A stretch of 64,000 nt of DNA, taken from positions 372,001 to 436,000 of the forward strand of contig MU404079.1 in assembly GCA_022695795.1 (NCBI GenBank), written 5' to 3'. This DNA is from Biscogniauxia marginata (lineage: Eukaryota; Ascomycota; Sordariomycetes; Xylariales; Xylariaceae). The notes beneath the pieces were generated by a model, which saw nothing but the letters and a program-made list of their open reading frames with translations, searched no databases and had not been told where the DNA came from. Shown in pieces: positions 12,231 through 23,868 of this stretch. Position numbers and translations under genes: made by a program. The first letter of the stretch is position 1; the number at the start of each line of letters is the position of its first letter.

Positions 12231-12366
12231 AGCATCTGTGGGCGTCACATGCAGAAAAAAAACAGGTCTGGGCGCACATCGTCACATAAGCCTGCAGTGC
12301 CATTGCACCGAGCAACGTCCAGCATTGGGACAAACTGGACAATCTATTCATCGTGACAAGGCTTCT

Positions 12367-13983
12367 CTATCTTGCGCAGTAACGACGCGTGACGTTAGTC
12401 AATCGGTCTCTGCTTTCCTTCGTGTCTAATGGCTGAGCATGGTCTAAACCTGGGAACCAGAGAATCTCAATGCCGTCGTTGGTCAAATGACCTCGGCCTA
12501 GTGCATCATCATCCTGCCCCGCAGATCCAGGAGGGAGTCTCTGCCAATCCTCAGTCGTGCGAGCCATCCAATCTTCGCCCCCAGCCAGATATTGGCCCAC
12601 GGTAATCGTATCAACAATCAGGTCTTTCTCTGAGAGGCAGACGGCCACTTTTCTTCTCCGCCTTTCCCCGGTCCGAATACTTCCATCCACACCACCATCT
12701 ACATGGGACTTCCCTACCACCTGCAGCAGATCTTCCTTCCACGCGATGTTGTCTTTCCAAAAGAAATGGCGTCCGAGGCAGTGTGCTACCCCAGGATCCA
12801 TGCTGGCAAAGTACCACAACTGCCATTCGTTTGCCCGTCTTGGTTGGCGTCTAGTGAAGTTGTATGCAATGTCTGGCAAATGCAACAGGATTGGTATTGG
12901 GTCTATAAGCACCAGTGAATCGATCCGGGCGTTCAATGCTCTCGATTGGAGCAGGTGCGTCGCCAAGACTGTGCCGTAGCTATGGGACGCACACACGAAC
13001 TTATCCCACCCGTGTGCAGCTAGTATGATGGTGACCTGATCTATGAATTCGTTTTTACTTAACGGTTCCCTAGTCAGTCGGAAAGATATTGGAAGGATCT
13101 CGATAGCGATGATACCAATTTGGCCATCCGCCTCATTTGGTGCCGGATTGAGACCTGCGAAGTATGGCACATAAGTGACAAGCCCGATTCCGATCCCATG
13201 TATGAAGACGACCGGGAGGCTGTTAGTCGCGGTATGCGGTCGATACCAGTAGCTCAACTCTTGAGCAGCGGATCGCCTTCGAGAAAGGAGATCCTGCATC
13301 CGAGGAGGTACGACAGATAAAAACTTAGACCTCGGCAGTGCATGGTACTGGAATCCACACCATGTCATAAGGCAGTGAGTGAATAGGTCAACTATGGCGA
13401 TAATTAAATACCAAACAACACTCCTATAGCGGGATTCAACCCCGTCTAGTGTTAGGCGAAGACCCATTGCCTTTCCCCGGCCTGGCTCCAGCCTCTGACC
13501 TGTCCGCTGTTCGATAGCGGCGATGTATTCGTCTACGTCCTCAGCATCTTCTTCTGTCAACTCTTGGGTAGGCGAACAGTCAAAAAAGGCCCACAGAATG
13601 AAATCGCGCATGTTCTCCCTGCGGATTTCGGTCTCATCTATCCCGAGAAACCAGAGCCGCAAGTACCGCTCTAGATCCGGGACATTATCTAGACAGCGAT
13701 AGAATAGCGCGCGTCGCGCGGTAGGAGACATCGGAGGGGGATGTTTTGCCTCCTCTTTCAGCCGCAGTCTGTATGGAGTGTAGATGAAGGCGGCATACAG
13801 GATATCGATGAGAGGATACGCAGTTAACAACTTGCCGATAGGCATGGATAATGCCGCGGCTATCGAGCCATCATGGACCATGACTATGAGAAGTAGGGCT
13901 ACCAGGCATAGCGGGGTTGTGTACTGTAGAAGGAAGACGCATGTCCGGATGAAGATATACTCTGGAAATGACGTGCCAATCAT
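12367..13983 (-). CDS. Membrane-associated alpha/beta hydrolase
   Basis: One open frame of 538 codons. N-terminal hydrophobic segments at about residues 12-35 and 45-70, and another at about 190-210, suggest a membrane anchor. The hydrolase fold starts near residue 255 with VVFIHGIGIG, where HG forms the oxyanion region. The nucleophile elbow is SHSYGT near 332-337, so the nucleophile is the second Ser, in a variant of GxSxG with Ser in place of the first Gly. A candidate acid is the Asp in LIVDTI near 455. The catalytic His is in GLDHAQP near 514. The family resembles uncharacterised fungal membrane hydrolases; lipid or ester substrates are inference. The start at 13983 is the first in-frame ATG. 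Confidence 0.8.
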   Translation of the reverse strand: MIGTSFPEYIFIRTCVFLLQYTTPLCLVALLLIVMVHDGSIAAALSMPIGKLLTAYPLIDILYAAFIYTPYRLRLKEEAKHPPPMSPTARRALFYRCLDNVPDLERYLRLWFLGIDETEIRRENMRDFILWAFFDCSPTQELTEEDAEDVDEYIAAIEQRTGQRLEPGRGKAMGLRLTLDGVESRYRSVVWYLIIAIVDLFTHCLMTWCGFQYHALPRSKFLSVVPPRMQDLLSRRRSAAQELSYWYRPHTATNSLPVVFIHGIGIGLVTYVPYFAGLNPAPNEADGQIGIIAIEILPISFRLTREPLSKNEFIDQVTIILAAHGWDKFVCASHSYGTVLATHLLQSRALNARIDSLVLIDPIPILLHLPDIAYNFTRRQPRRANEWQLWYFASMDPGVAHCLGRHFFWKDNIAWKEDLLQVVGKSHVDGGVDGSIRTGERRRRKVAVCLSEKDLIVDTITVGQYLAGGEDWMARTTEDWQRLPPGSAGQDDDALGRGHLTNDGIEILWFPGLDHAQPLDTKESRDRLTNVTRRYCAR

Positions 13984-16505
13984 GATGAGTAGATGACTCT
14001 AACCTGCAGTCTTGGACGGCCCGCAAGGATGCAACAATAGGTAGTACTAGTTTGAACTTATACTAGCCTGGAGTTCTCATCTCCCTGTTTCCTTATCCCC
14101 CACGTTGTCTGCAACAGCCGAGATAAAGTGATAGACCAAGACGGGTTGACGGGTTGGCACACGCGAGTTGAGGTTGCAGCGGCACGGGGAAGTTGGGGAC
14201 TTGGCAGGGAGTCACGCCTTCGTCGACATGCAACTGTGCCGGGTCTAGGAGCAATTGTCGTCTCTACTATAGATAGGTTGGTAAGTAGATGATAAGAGAT
14301 AGGGAGAAGGGTAGAGGGAGCGATGGCTTAGTCCTACTTAGGGAACCAACACTGGTTATATGCCTACATATCTAGCAAAAGTCCAAGAAGGGACGGAGAG
14401 CTCCAAATCAGCCTATGAGTGCAAGTCGTTCCCGACTCAAATGCTCACGGGGTACGATCGCGCCCAGTTAAGTTAGATAGATAGTAGCCAGCTTCCTAAA
14501 CCAGCAACTCATGTGAAACGGATTTGCCTGAACGGTAGAATCGTACGGGAGGCTAAGACAACAGAGGTTGTCGAAGGTGGGAAAAAAGAAGAGTTATACC
14601 GGACTGTATTTCCAGAGATGGCAACGAGTTGTTTAATTGTTCATGTAGGCAGTTTTGATGAGTGTTGGGTATATCAGTCAGGCCAGGTAAGGTCCAACAG
14701 GTAGCTATATGAATCTTCCGTTCCTACAGAGGTGTCGATAGCTGCTGTTGCGGCGGCGTATGTACGTGGGTGGCTAATGCGCCGAGGTTCAGAGTCCCGT
14801 CGTACGGACGTCAATAGATATTTAAGTTGAGGCACCTAACGGCCAAGACGAAATTAATGCCTTGGATTTGGTACTGCAGTTTGGGGGGGAAAAAAATAAA
14901 AATTAGAAGGGGGTTTTTTTTTTAATGCCGCCCCTTGCAAGGCATGATAACCTGTCCACCTAGGTAATGTGATAAATGCTTGTTTCTCTATACTATAGCT
15001 TACATAACTATCCTCATAATGACGTAAACCTAGTGAGGTTGGGACCATCACCCAACGCTTAATCGTTGGGACGGGAACGCTAGCCTGTACATCCATAGGG
15101 CGGCCAAGGTCGACAGCTGCTGCTGCCAGCTGCCCACGAAATAGAGTGTACCTAGGTACCTTTGGCTACGTATGGGAAGTGGCTTGAACCTTCACATGCG
15201 AGACGCGTGGTCGCGACACCTGGTACTAAGCACTTCCACAAGCCTCTCAACTGTCACAACTTCTCGAAAAATTATATCGTCATATCTACGTATTCCAGGG
15301 AGGAGGCTGTTATCCGTCCTTTCCGGGACGAATAAACTGGTTGTTACTTATACCACCAGCCTGCCTACCGAGGTATACTCAATGTATAGTATTTATATTG
15401 AACTTGCGTAGCTACCTGCTCGAGTACACAGTCAATATCGCTACGGCGGACAGAGAATAGAGGTACTCCTGGTAGCGAGGGGGTCCTTGCTTATTAATGT
15501 TTTTTTTTGGGAACATATAGGATCAATCTAACGTGGTGCGACGGGAATGGGCGGGCGAACATAATGTACCAACTCACCTTATCTACTTTATACTATCTTC
15601 AAGGACCTAGTAATATAATACCCGGTGAGTTGGGTGTAGGGCAAGAGTCTTTGGTTCGTTGGGCAAATAAATATAGTATCAAATTAAAATGTCAGCTGAA
15701 GAAATCAGTTTCACTTTTACTTCCCGCGAACCCAAAAGGAAATGACAAGCTTCTCCTGGAGTCCCGAAGATGTCTGTGAGTATATTGCCCGTAGTTTACC
15801 ATTTATTGCTTGCCATCCCCCCATTCCTTTTTTTTTTCTCGCAGCAGACACAGCCTGGCATTGTGTTATCCACCAGATGCAACGATGCGGGGACGGACAT
15901 GAGACATGTTACTGCTAACTAGGTAGACGGCTTGCTTGAGATCTCGAAGATCTCGAGAGAGCAGGCGGGTGATCTCCTCTTGGGATTCTAAAGTCCGACA
16001 TCGGATACAGAAACTGTATCAACACTCTAGGTTAACAAAATTAGCATACTATTTTCCCTTTCTTTTCACATCTCAACTATGCGATCAACGAGTCAACATT
16101 GTGAGCAGCGCCTTATTTTATTGTTAGCCCCTCCCCGCCCCCTTTTCGTCTAGTATCTGAGCGTTATGTAGATGAGATTAACTAGGCGTTGATTGATGTA
16201 GGATAAGCTTCCTTCATTCTCGTTGTTAGTTTGGCAAAATCTCAAGTCTACAAACTAGAGTCCCGATAATCCATCAAATCTCCCAAAAAAGTATTCCAAG
16301 CTTTCCTACATAGCTTTCCAAGAATAGTGATTTCCTGGACTTGTTACGATCATGAGATGTAGGCTCCTTACATTTACAATCTCCCGAAGATTCCAACCCC
16401 TCTCTGCTTTCAATCCACGACGGTCAACCTCCATTCCATATAACCATATATAATCATCAGTGCCAAGACCAAGACCAAGACCAAGACAGTGCTTAAAGCT
16501 CAACG
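13984..16505. other. Gene-poor stretch
   Basis: No supportable gene over about 2.5 kb. Short open frames on both strands lack motifs. Homopolymer runs occur at about 14881-14925 (G/A/T runs), 15500 (T) and 15830 (T). Confidence 0.45.
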
Positions 16506-17260
16506 AACCGTGAGACGACCGCAATCTTGGCGTTCCCGAGTAAAACACCACCCTTCACTATTGCCGAGGCCACCGAGTGGTTCTGCGAGTACCGCGAGGC
16601 CCGCGACGGGTAGGCAGCAAGTCCGCGTGAGCGCATCAGTTAGAACACCGGAATGCTGCGCCTACATGACCTACCCCGGGGGGGAGCTTACCCACGAGAG
16701 CTGGATAAACGACATCTACGCGAGCTTCTATTTGGAGTAGACCAGCGACGGCAGCGGCGGGGATCAATGGTGGTCTCACGCCGCGAGTATACAGATCACC
16801 AACGGAGTCTACGACGGCACTACTCTCCCGGTGAAGTGTACCCCTACGACGGCATCGACATTCCCATGTCTGCTATGCCCCCTCCGCGCTACTCGCCCAT
16901 ATAGCCACTTCTCCTCGCCCCTAGACCGGATAAGATCGTTCCCAACCAGCTTCTATCCCCACTCTCTCTCAAGCTTAGTTCTTATACGTAACAGCGTACT
17001 TGCTCGGGAGCTTTGGTTCGGCTTACGTGCTGCTCGTCGTCGCCGCTGGCGCTGACGACGAGCAGTAGGAGAAGGACAAGAAACTACAGTTAGCTGCTGA
17101 GGCCGAAGCTGAGGCTGAGGGCCTCTGCTCCGGATGGCGAGGAGATTGCCCCAAGGACGATCGCGGCTGCCCGGGGAGAGGCAAACGTCGACCTCAACTA
17201 GCCCGGAAGGCACCGGGAATAGGACACTTCTTGGTTCTCTGGCTCGGACTACGATAGGTT
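16506..17260 (+). pseudogene. Possible decayed gene, Cys-containing, unrecognised
   Basis: Protein-like sequence is spread over two frames. The first frame reads KTPPFTIAEATEWFCEYREA and hits TAG at 16611. One base later, a second frame (16612 on) reads RTPECCAYMTYPGGELTHES and continues to YASFYLE, hits TAG at 16738, then resumes as SDGSGGDQWWSHAASIQITN. Further right, a third stretch reads SAYVLLVVAAGADDEQ, a TAG, and LAAEAEAEAEGLCSGWRGDC. One frameshift and at least two in-frame stops would be needed to break a single gene this way. Content such as the CC pair and WW would suit a secreted protein, but no family is recognised. Chance protein-likeness is possible. Confidence 0.3.
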
Positions 17261-18777
17261 TCGCTTGGTAGTGAGTGAACTAACGAGGAGGTTCATTTTA
17301 GATAAGAGGAAGCTTGAATTTTTTTCCTTTCACTTTTCTAACTGACCTTATCATTATCCTAGAGAGGCCCCCAGCGGACAGAAATACTGAGCCCGAAAAG
17401 GAGTATCAGAAAACCGCCCGCGACATGTCAAGAGAATTCGTAAATTCAGGCGTACTTCGGCATAGGTAAAGCTGATATACGCCGTTTTCTTCTCTGTTTG
17501 ATGCCCGGGCCATTAGTTATCATGATGGTGTTCGTCTTTGACGGACGACTTGCTGCTCAACGTGGAGGCCTTTGCGAAATGCTATGTCCTTGTTTTATTA
17601 TATTCGTGTCTAGATACTGAGTCTTATTTGATGTCGCGGCTTGCCTTTGCTTTTCACTCTAGGCCGAGCTGCGTAGATTTCAGCGGTGCGTTGATAACTG
17701 CGTAGAAGAATCACAAGCCTCCGATTCTATTTCTTGATGCTGCACCCCCATGGCTATCTCTTATTCTTTTGAACCGTCCGTATTACTGCTTTTTTCCCCT
17801 TTTAATCTCCCTCTATATCTTAGCTTTATTATTATGATCTCCTTTATAGCTTCCAGCCTTCCTTCTCCTCTTTGGACCCCTAGATCCGTGGGATTTGATT
17901 TGATTCGAATGAGGTAAGATATACCTCAAAGGTCAATATCTGGACTCGTGCTGTACTTGTGTATCATGTTCTCTAGGAACGTACCAGAATATAATGATAA
18001 GGGAGTACATAGATGTAAACATTTTGCTAATTTGATTCAGGATGGCTACAAGAATCCTTTTAAGCTGAACCACCTTCTCACCTTGATGTTAGTAACGGAA
18101 CCTCGCTAGTGGATATCGGGCCATGACTGCTATAATCGCGCACTCCTAGTCGAACCTCCTGAAGATGCTTGTCAAAGGTCAACAGTGGATTGTTTCCCCC
18201 AAAGTCGGACTCAAGGCAACTTCACGGTAGTTCTTGATGAGGATTAAGCCACCGTCCGGTTCTAGATCAAACCAGGTAGATCAACGGTGACAAGGCTAAA
18301 CGGGCTTACCACAGCAGGTTCGCCACCATCGGCATCAACTATGGCAGATAAACACGGTGTAAAAAAGGCATCGAAGTCGACCGTATCAATAAATTGCCAA
18401 CACAGAGAACAGTAGAACCCCGCTAGTTTGGCCAGAAACCACCCTATAATAGGATTCGAATCCAATACAACTTTCCGTGAGAGTCTCTTATGTGATCTAC
18501 TTCATCGCCTCGGCGGCGGACCTCTCATTCGGGAGCGCTTTATTTCCTATTTAATTTAACTTTTAATCCCTAACACAGGGTTTCGGGAGTATATAAGGGG
18601 TCACTATTACCGGTAGAAACAACAACTACTAGCCCGTCCAATATTCAAGATGTCCTCTACTGGTACTGAGAATTGACAGGGTAAAACATAGGGTATGACT
18701 ACGCAATGGCGTTTTTAGTTTGATGTTTGTTAGAGACTTGCGAGAATTATAATTTGCTACATTGCGCAACGAGAGAG
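17261..18777. other. Gene-poor stretch
   Basis: No supportable gene. AT- and pyrimidine-rich, with a T/C-rich stretch at about 17760-17880. It lies 3' of the Tm-1-like gene. Confidence 0.45.
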
Positions 18778-20214
18778 CTATTTGGGCTCATTCCCATGTT
18801 CCACGAGGTCTTTTAGTCTTCTCGCCATATTCTCCGCCCAGCTCGAGTTATTGATATCTGCGTCCACCTCTACCACCTTGATTCCACTACCATCCAGACC
18901 CTTCTTTACAGCCGAGAAGAGCGCGTCATCGGCACGCTGGTCGCGAAAAGCCTGCCCTTCTACAGCAATTGCGCTGATACCTCTTAGGGGAAGCCATACT
19001 TCGGTCAACTGGGGTTTAGCACAGTTGCCCCTAAGCCTCTGAGCTACCCTCTTCCCAAGCTCCCCGCATTCTTCAGGTGTGGTACGCATCAGTGTCACTG
19101 ACGGGTTATGCTCAAATAAGATCCTGTTCTGAAACTCCTTTGGTACAGTGTCCCTTGGCCCAAAATTCACCATGTCTAGAGCACCGACGCTGACGATCTG
19201 AGGTATACCTGCTTTAGCGGCTGCCGTCAATCGATCCTCTCCCGCGCTGAAAACACCACCAATCAGTTCATCTGCTAGTTCGGTTGTCGTGAGATCAATA
19301 ACAGCGTCTAATTGTCCCTCTCGGACCAATCGCTCCATCGCACGACCACCTGCCCCAGTAGCGTCTATATAAATAGGAGTTAATAAATAATCCGCTTGAT
19401 CGATAATGAAGGGTAATAGGACTCCTAGGTCATATTTTGGAATCCACTTGCTTCAAACTTAGCTTGACTAAGATGATTGAAACATATAAGTGCTTGAAAA
19501 TGAGAAATAAATAACTTGGAACGACGTACGGAACACATAGACCTCAAAGCCCTGGTTATCCAGCCATCTGCGAGCAACGTCTACTGCTGGAGTAGTAACT
19601 CCAAACATAGTTATCCCAATACCCTTCTTCTCTTCTCCGGTCTTCCCTTTGAGTGTCCGCACGGCATACGCCTTAGCCATACCCACGATCGCCGCAGCAG
19701 CATTATCGACCACTGCTCTTAGCACCTCGTTTAGCCCGGCGATGTCGACCACGCTATACATCATGGTGATGTCCGTCTCAGCGATATACGAACTCGTATC
19801 CCCCGATGCTACAGTTGACACGATTAACTTCGGGATCGTCAAAGGAAGCGTCCGCATGACCGCCGCAGCGATACTTGTGCCGCCGCTCCCACCCAGGCCA
19901 ACAATTGCATGTATCTTCCTAGAGTCTTGAAGTTCTTTGACCACATGGATCCCCCCTTTAGTCATAGTCTTAATAACCTCTCCACGGGGGATGGATTGCA
20001 GGTCAGCATTTCCAGCTCGGTATAAACTGGCTGGGAAGACTGTAGCCTGCGAAATAGTGATGGCCTCATGGTTCACCGGGGAACGTCCCACATCGACCAA
20101 GATGACATTTATCGAGGGGCTGTAGTGCAGGATTCGGGACCTGAGGTAGAGAAATTCCTCCAGTTTTGTATCAAGCGTGCCAATCACGGCAATATAAACA
20201 TCCTCTGAAGCCAT
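18778..20214 (-). CDS. Tm-1-like ATP-binding domain protein (UPF0261)
   Basis: Two exons, 20214..19530 and 19364..18778, encode 423 residues. The intron runs C|GTACGT to TATATAG. The first exon begins MASEDVYIAVIGTLDTKLEE and contains the Gly-rich nucleotide-binding loop GLGGSGGTSIAAAVMR (about 105-120). It also has the conserved VSTVASGDTSSYIAETDITM and ITMFGVTTPAV segments. The splice rebuilds VFHATGAGGRAMERL, a signature of the family. The second exon has VSVGALDMVNFG and LPLRGISAIAVEGQ. Family knowledge: this is the N-terminal half of tomato Tm-1, and bacterial relatives are UPF0261. Its enzymatic role is unsettled. It is divergent from the TIM-barrel gene at 20504, which matches the other half of Tm-1. 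Confidence 0.92.
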
Positions 20215-20503
20215 ATCATACTAGTTCGTATAATGCCGACCATGCAAGGACATATATTTCAATCACTTGCCATAGCCATCGAAAGGGAGTGAAGCTTAGC
20301 TAGAGGTGGGGAAGAAAAGCATCAGGGGTCACTAGAAGAAATCTATTGGCTCGTCTTGGAGAACTTGCATCCCTAGTTTCGGTGTTTAAGAATTACGTAG
20401 TATGTAGCAGACATCTTCTCCGATCGATTGCTTTCTCCGTCATATGTAGCAAGACTCGGTCGCATTACTATTCCATTGTCTAGACGACTTAATCCTTCGG
20501 AAA
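20215..20503. promoter_or_regulatory. Shared divergent promoter region
   Basis: 289 bases separate the start codons of the Tm-1-like gene (left, minus) and the TIM-barrel gene (right, plus). A common control region is likely for two proteins that are parts of one polypeptide in plants. I see no clear regulator site. Confidence 0.55.
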
Positions 20504-21340
20504 ATGGCTCCAATTCTGCGATCAGAGGTTCTACGGCGGCTGCGCCAAGTCATCTCGTCACAGGATTCAATCGTAGGCGCCGGCGCCGGAATTGGCCTCT
20601 CAGCCAAATTTGTCGAAGCCGGCGGCGCGGATCTCATAATCATCTACAACTCGGGCCGCTTTCGGATGGCCGGCCGCGGCTCGCTTGCGGGGCTTCTACC
20701 GTACGGCGACGCGAACGCCATCGTCGTCGACATGGCGAAGGAAGTCCTGCCCGTCGTACGGAACACTCCGGTGCTCGCGGGCGTCTGCGGCACGGACCCG
20801 TTCCGCGATATGCGGCAGTTCCTGAAGCAGCTGAAGGAGTTAGGCTTCAGCGGCGTGCAAAATTTCCCTACTGTCGGCCTCATGGACGGAACCTTCAGGG
20901 CTAATTTGGAGGAAACCGAGATGGGCTACGGGCTTGAGGTCGAGATGATCCGAATCGCCGCGGAGATGGACCTGGTGACGTCGCCCTATGTATTCAACGT
21001 CGAAGAGGCCGTGAACATGACAAAAGCCGGTGCAGATATCATAGTCGCCCATATGGGATTGACGACAAGCAAGGGTATCGGAGCGAAAACAGGGAAGTCA
21101 TTAGACGACTGCGTTAAACTTATCCAGGACATTGGAGAAGCGGCGGTAAAGATCAGAGAAGATGTGATCGTCCTGTGTCATGGGGGCCCCATTGCTGAGG
21201 TTCAGGATGCTGAATACGTCCTCTCTCGAACGAAGGGGGTCCACGGGTTCTTCGGTGCAAGCAGCATGGAGCGTATCCCTGTGGAGGTAGCTATCACAGA
21301 TAACACAAAGCGGTTCAAGAATATCCGCATACAGGGCTAA
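20504..21340 (+). CDS. TIM-barrel 'phosphoenolpyruvate hydrolase'-like protein
   Basis: Single exon, 278 residues. It opens [17 protein letters not shown], then [20 protein letters not shown], an [20 protein letters not shown] block, and [10 protein letters not shown]. Later motifs are [59 protein letters not shown] and [14 protein letters not shown]. The alternating strands, helices and Gly-rich loops fit a complete TIM barrel of the family named PEP hydrolase-like in domain databases. That name is an annotation, not a proven activity. In plants this domain is fused C-terminal to the Tm-1-like ATP-binding domain; here the two parts are separate, divergent neighbours. Confidence 0.92.
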   Translation: MAPILRSEVLRRLRQVISSQDSIVGAGAGIGLSAKFVEAGGADLIIIYNSGRFRMAGRGSLAGLLPYGDANAIVVDMAKEVLPVVRNTPVLAGVCGTDPFRDMRQFLKQLKELGFSGVQNFPTVGLMDGTFRANLEETEMGYGLEVEMIRIAAEMDLVTSPYVFNVEEAVNMTKAGADIIVAHMGLTTSKGIGAKTGKSLDDCVKLIQDIGEAAVKIREDVIVLCHGGPIAEVQDAEYVLSRTKGVHGFFGASSMERIPVEVAITDNTKRFKNIRIQG

Positions 21341-22043
21341 GTCACCAGCTAATCATTATGAGTATCAATATACCTCAGATTTGTTCATGACAGACATGAA
21401 AATCTATAACTACTTATTTATATGCTGAAATTCCCGTGTCGAGGTCGGCTAGTTTGGCATATTCTTGTGGCAAAAGTTAAAAGTCCACCATAATATTGCC
21501 CTCCACGTACCAGGTAACCCATAATGCCTGTTTCGTCGTAATCATTGGCTCTAACCTTTTATTTTAATAGTGAGCTTGACCTGGAAATATAAAGACCCCC
21601 CAGAACTCGGCAGGTCAGACCCTGACACGGGAACTTTATGTAGAATACTTTACTGCGTGTTAAGGCGATGGGTACACGATGTAGATTTATAATATTTCTA
21701 TACGTAGGCGGTGACGAAGCTCTCAGATGCTTGGTTTGTTGAAATAGGGTGGCTGGGAGTGTATACGACCCACAGTTATCGTCTATATTTGTATCAGGAC
21801 CTGATGACTTCCTTCTCCTGTATCTAGCTAGTCTAATTCGTCAGGGTATACACCTATCTTGCCATGATTTGCCATGGCTTTATCTTGGTGAGTACCTGTT
21901 CTCATGATAGTTCTAAAGGACGGTGTTAAGATTCCGAGCCAAAACACTTATTCGGGGCACGAGTGATTAACGTTGGCAAGGGACTGGTATGCCAACCAGG
22001 ACATTATCCCGACCGGCTTTCTTTATACACCATTTTCTCTACA
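21341..22043. other. Intergenic region between convergent genes
   Basis: Shared 3' flank of the TIM-barrel gene (+) and the MFS gene (-). AT-rich; no gene seen. Confidence 0.5.
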
Positions 22044-23868
22044 CTACACCCGCGCCACATGAGTGACCACGGTTTCTCTGCTTCCGACAGAATCGGGCGT
22101 GTTGGGTCCTGTAGCGACTTTATCGTCTTCTCGCTCTCCCGTCTTCTCGTCTTTTCGTTCCAAGCCCTGGTCCTTGATGAAAATCATCAAGGCGAGGCAG
22201 ACCGTAATGGCACCCACCCAGAGGTAGGACACTGTCCGAGAGGCCTGGGCGTAGACGTTCAGCACGGCAACCTGCTGCGTGCCGGTAAGGTTAGATATCT
22301 CCGGCATCGTGAAGATGGACCGCCGCATCTTCTGAGCCACGTCGGCCGGGATCACGTCTGTGATCTTGTCCACGAGGGTGTTAGAAAATATAGCGCCCGA
22401 GGTAGCGAGACCGACTGCCGCACCGAGAGACCGAATAAAGTTGCGGGAACTGATGATGACTGCGCGATCTTTCTTCGGGGAGTGCGCCTGGGCGGCGACA
22501 AGAGCTGTGTAGGATCTGTTAACAAAATTTGAATGGCATCGCTATATGTTAAGGATGATTTCTTACTTGGTTGGAAGACCAAGCCGACACCTATGCCCTC
22601 CATGGCCAAAATGAATACAATCGCCACGGTTGGCGTGGTGCGGGTAAATGTACACTGTAGGGCGGCCGCAATAGTCCAGCAGATGTAACCGGTCCATATT
22701 ACCTCGCCATATCTCTTCATTCTTGTCGTATATTGGCCAGAGAGCGCGGATGCGGTGGCCTGAGGTATGACGAGGGGAAGAATCAGCGCAGCCGTCGCCA
22801 TTAGACTCATCTGCCGAGCGCTCTGATAGAATATCGGGAGATAATAAAGCAAACTAAAGTAGGCAACACCTATCAGGAAATTTTGGGTCATTAACGCCGC
22901 GAGGGCTGGATTGTTGAACAGCCGTACTAAGAATAATTAGAGTGATTATAATACTATCATCCATGGTTGCGAAACTTACGAGGAAACATGGGCAATTTCG
23001 CAAATTTGAATTCGTAAAAGAGGAAAGCTGCGAGGAAGACCGAACCTACGGTGATCATTCCAATTACCATAGGGTCTGTTGTCTCGAACTGTGTTCCAAT
23101 TCCCGAGACAGGTATCAGAAGCAGGATTGTTCCGAAAGAGCTCAATATGCCTCCGACATAGTCGATTTTCTTCAGCTTATCCATGGTCGGCTCTGGAGGG
23201 AGTGTCTGAGGTGGCAGAAGAACGTACAGCATGACTGCTACGCCGATTGCCAGAGGCGCTATGAACCAAAACGTTGCTCTCCATGTTACGCTTCGTGTGA
23301 ACGCTGCACCGAGAAAGGGGCCGATTGTATTGCCAAGGCCGACGCAAGACCCCAAAATTCCTTGGTATCTAACATATAAAGAAATATTCTTAGTTTTTTA
23401 CTTGAAATATTGCTTCATATGAGTGAATGCTTACTTGCCACGTTGCTGGAGAGTTGTTATGTCCGAGACAACAATGTTGGTCAGCGCTATGATACCACCA
23501 TTGGCCAAACCTGATATTCCTCGAAATGCATATAGCTGAGGACCTGTTCTAGCAAAGCTACACAGAACATCTCCCAAGGCAAGCAGGCAGATGCATGTGA
23601 CCAGTATGACCTTGCGCCCAAGTATGTCGGAGAGCCTGCCATACAGGACCTGGAAGGCTGTATTGGCGATCATAGACGATGTCCCCGCCCATACGATAGT
23701 CCGGCAGCTATCGAGGTCCCTCCCGATAGTGGGCAATGCGACCCCGATAGAATTCTGATCGACGAACGAGATAAGAAGAGCCGACGCGAGAGCACAGAAG
23801 ACGATGACAAGTCGACCCTTGGGGAGAAGGTTTGTCTGGTCGTGGATGGTGGGCTCCTGGTTAGTCAT
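22044..23868 (-). CDS. MFS multidrug-type transporter, DHA2-like
   Basis: Four exons, 23868..23435, 23368..22980, 22926..22567 and 22504..22044, give 547 residues with every frame matching. For the last intron the acceptor CACAG before CTCTTG is required by the frame; the AACAG acceptor 12 bases earlier in the transcript shifts it. The N-terminus is cytosolic. TM1 contains FVDQNSIGVALPTIG. MFS motif A is GRLSDILGRK and motif C is GLGNTIGPFLGAAF. The length and hydrophobic pattern fit a 14-helix proton antiporter of the drug or metabolite efflux type. The C-terminus is a charged cytosolic tail. The substrate cannot be read from the sequence. It lies next to the Tm-1-like/TIM-barrel pair and 1.6 kb from the Zn2Cys6 module. 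Confidence 0.9.

Noticed and set aside
12557..12979. 140-codon plus-strand frame inside the hydrolase
   Set aside because: It is antisense to a well-supported hydrolase with intact catalytic motifs, and has no motif of its own.
14513..14704. Short plus-strand frame (63 codons)
   Set aside because: No motif, no neighbouring exon, and length within chance for this composition.
18440..18470. Possible tRNA T-arm (GGATTCGAATCC)
   Set aside because: It is a plain palindrome. No acceptor stem, anticodon arm or B-box spacing fits around it.
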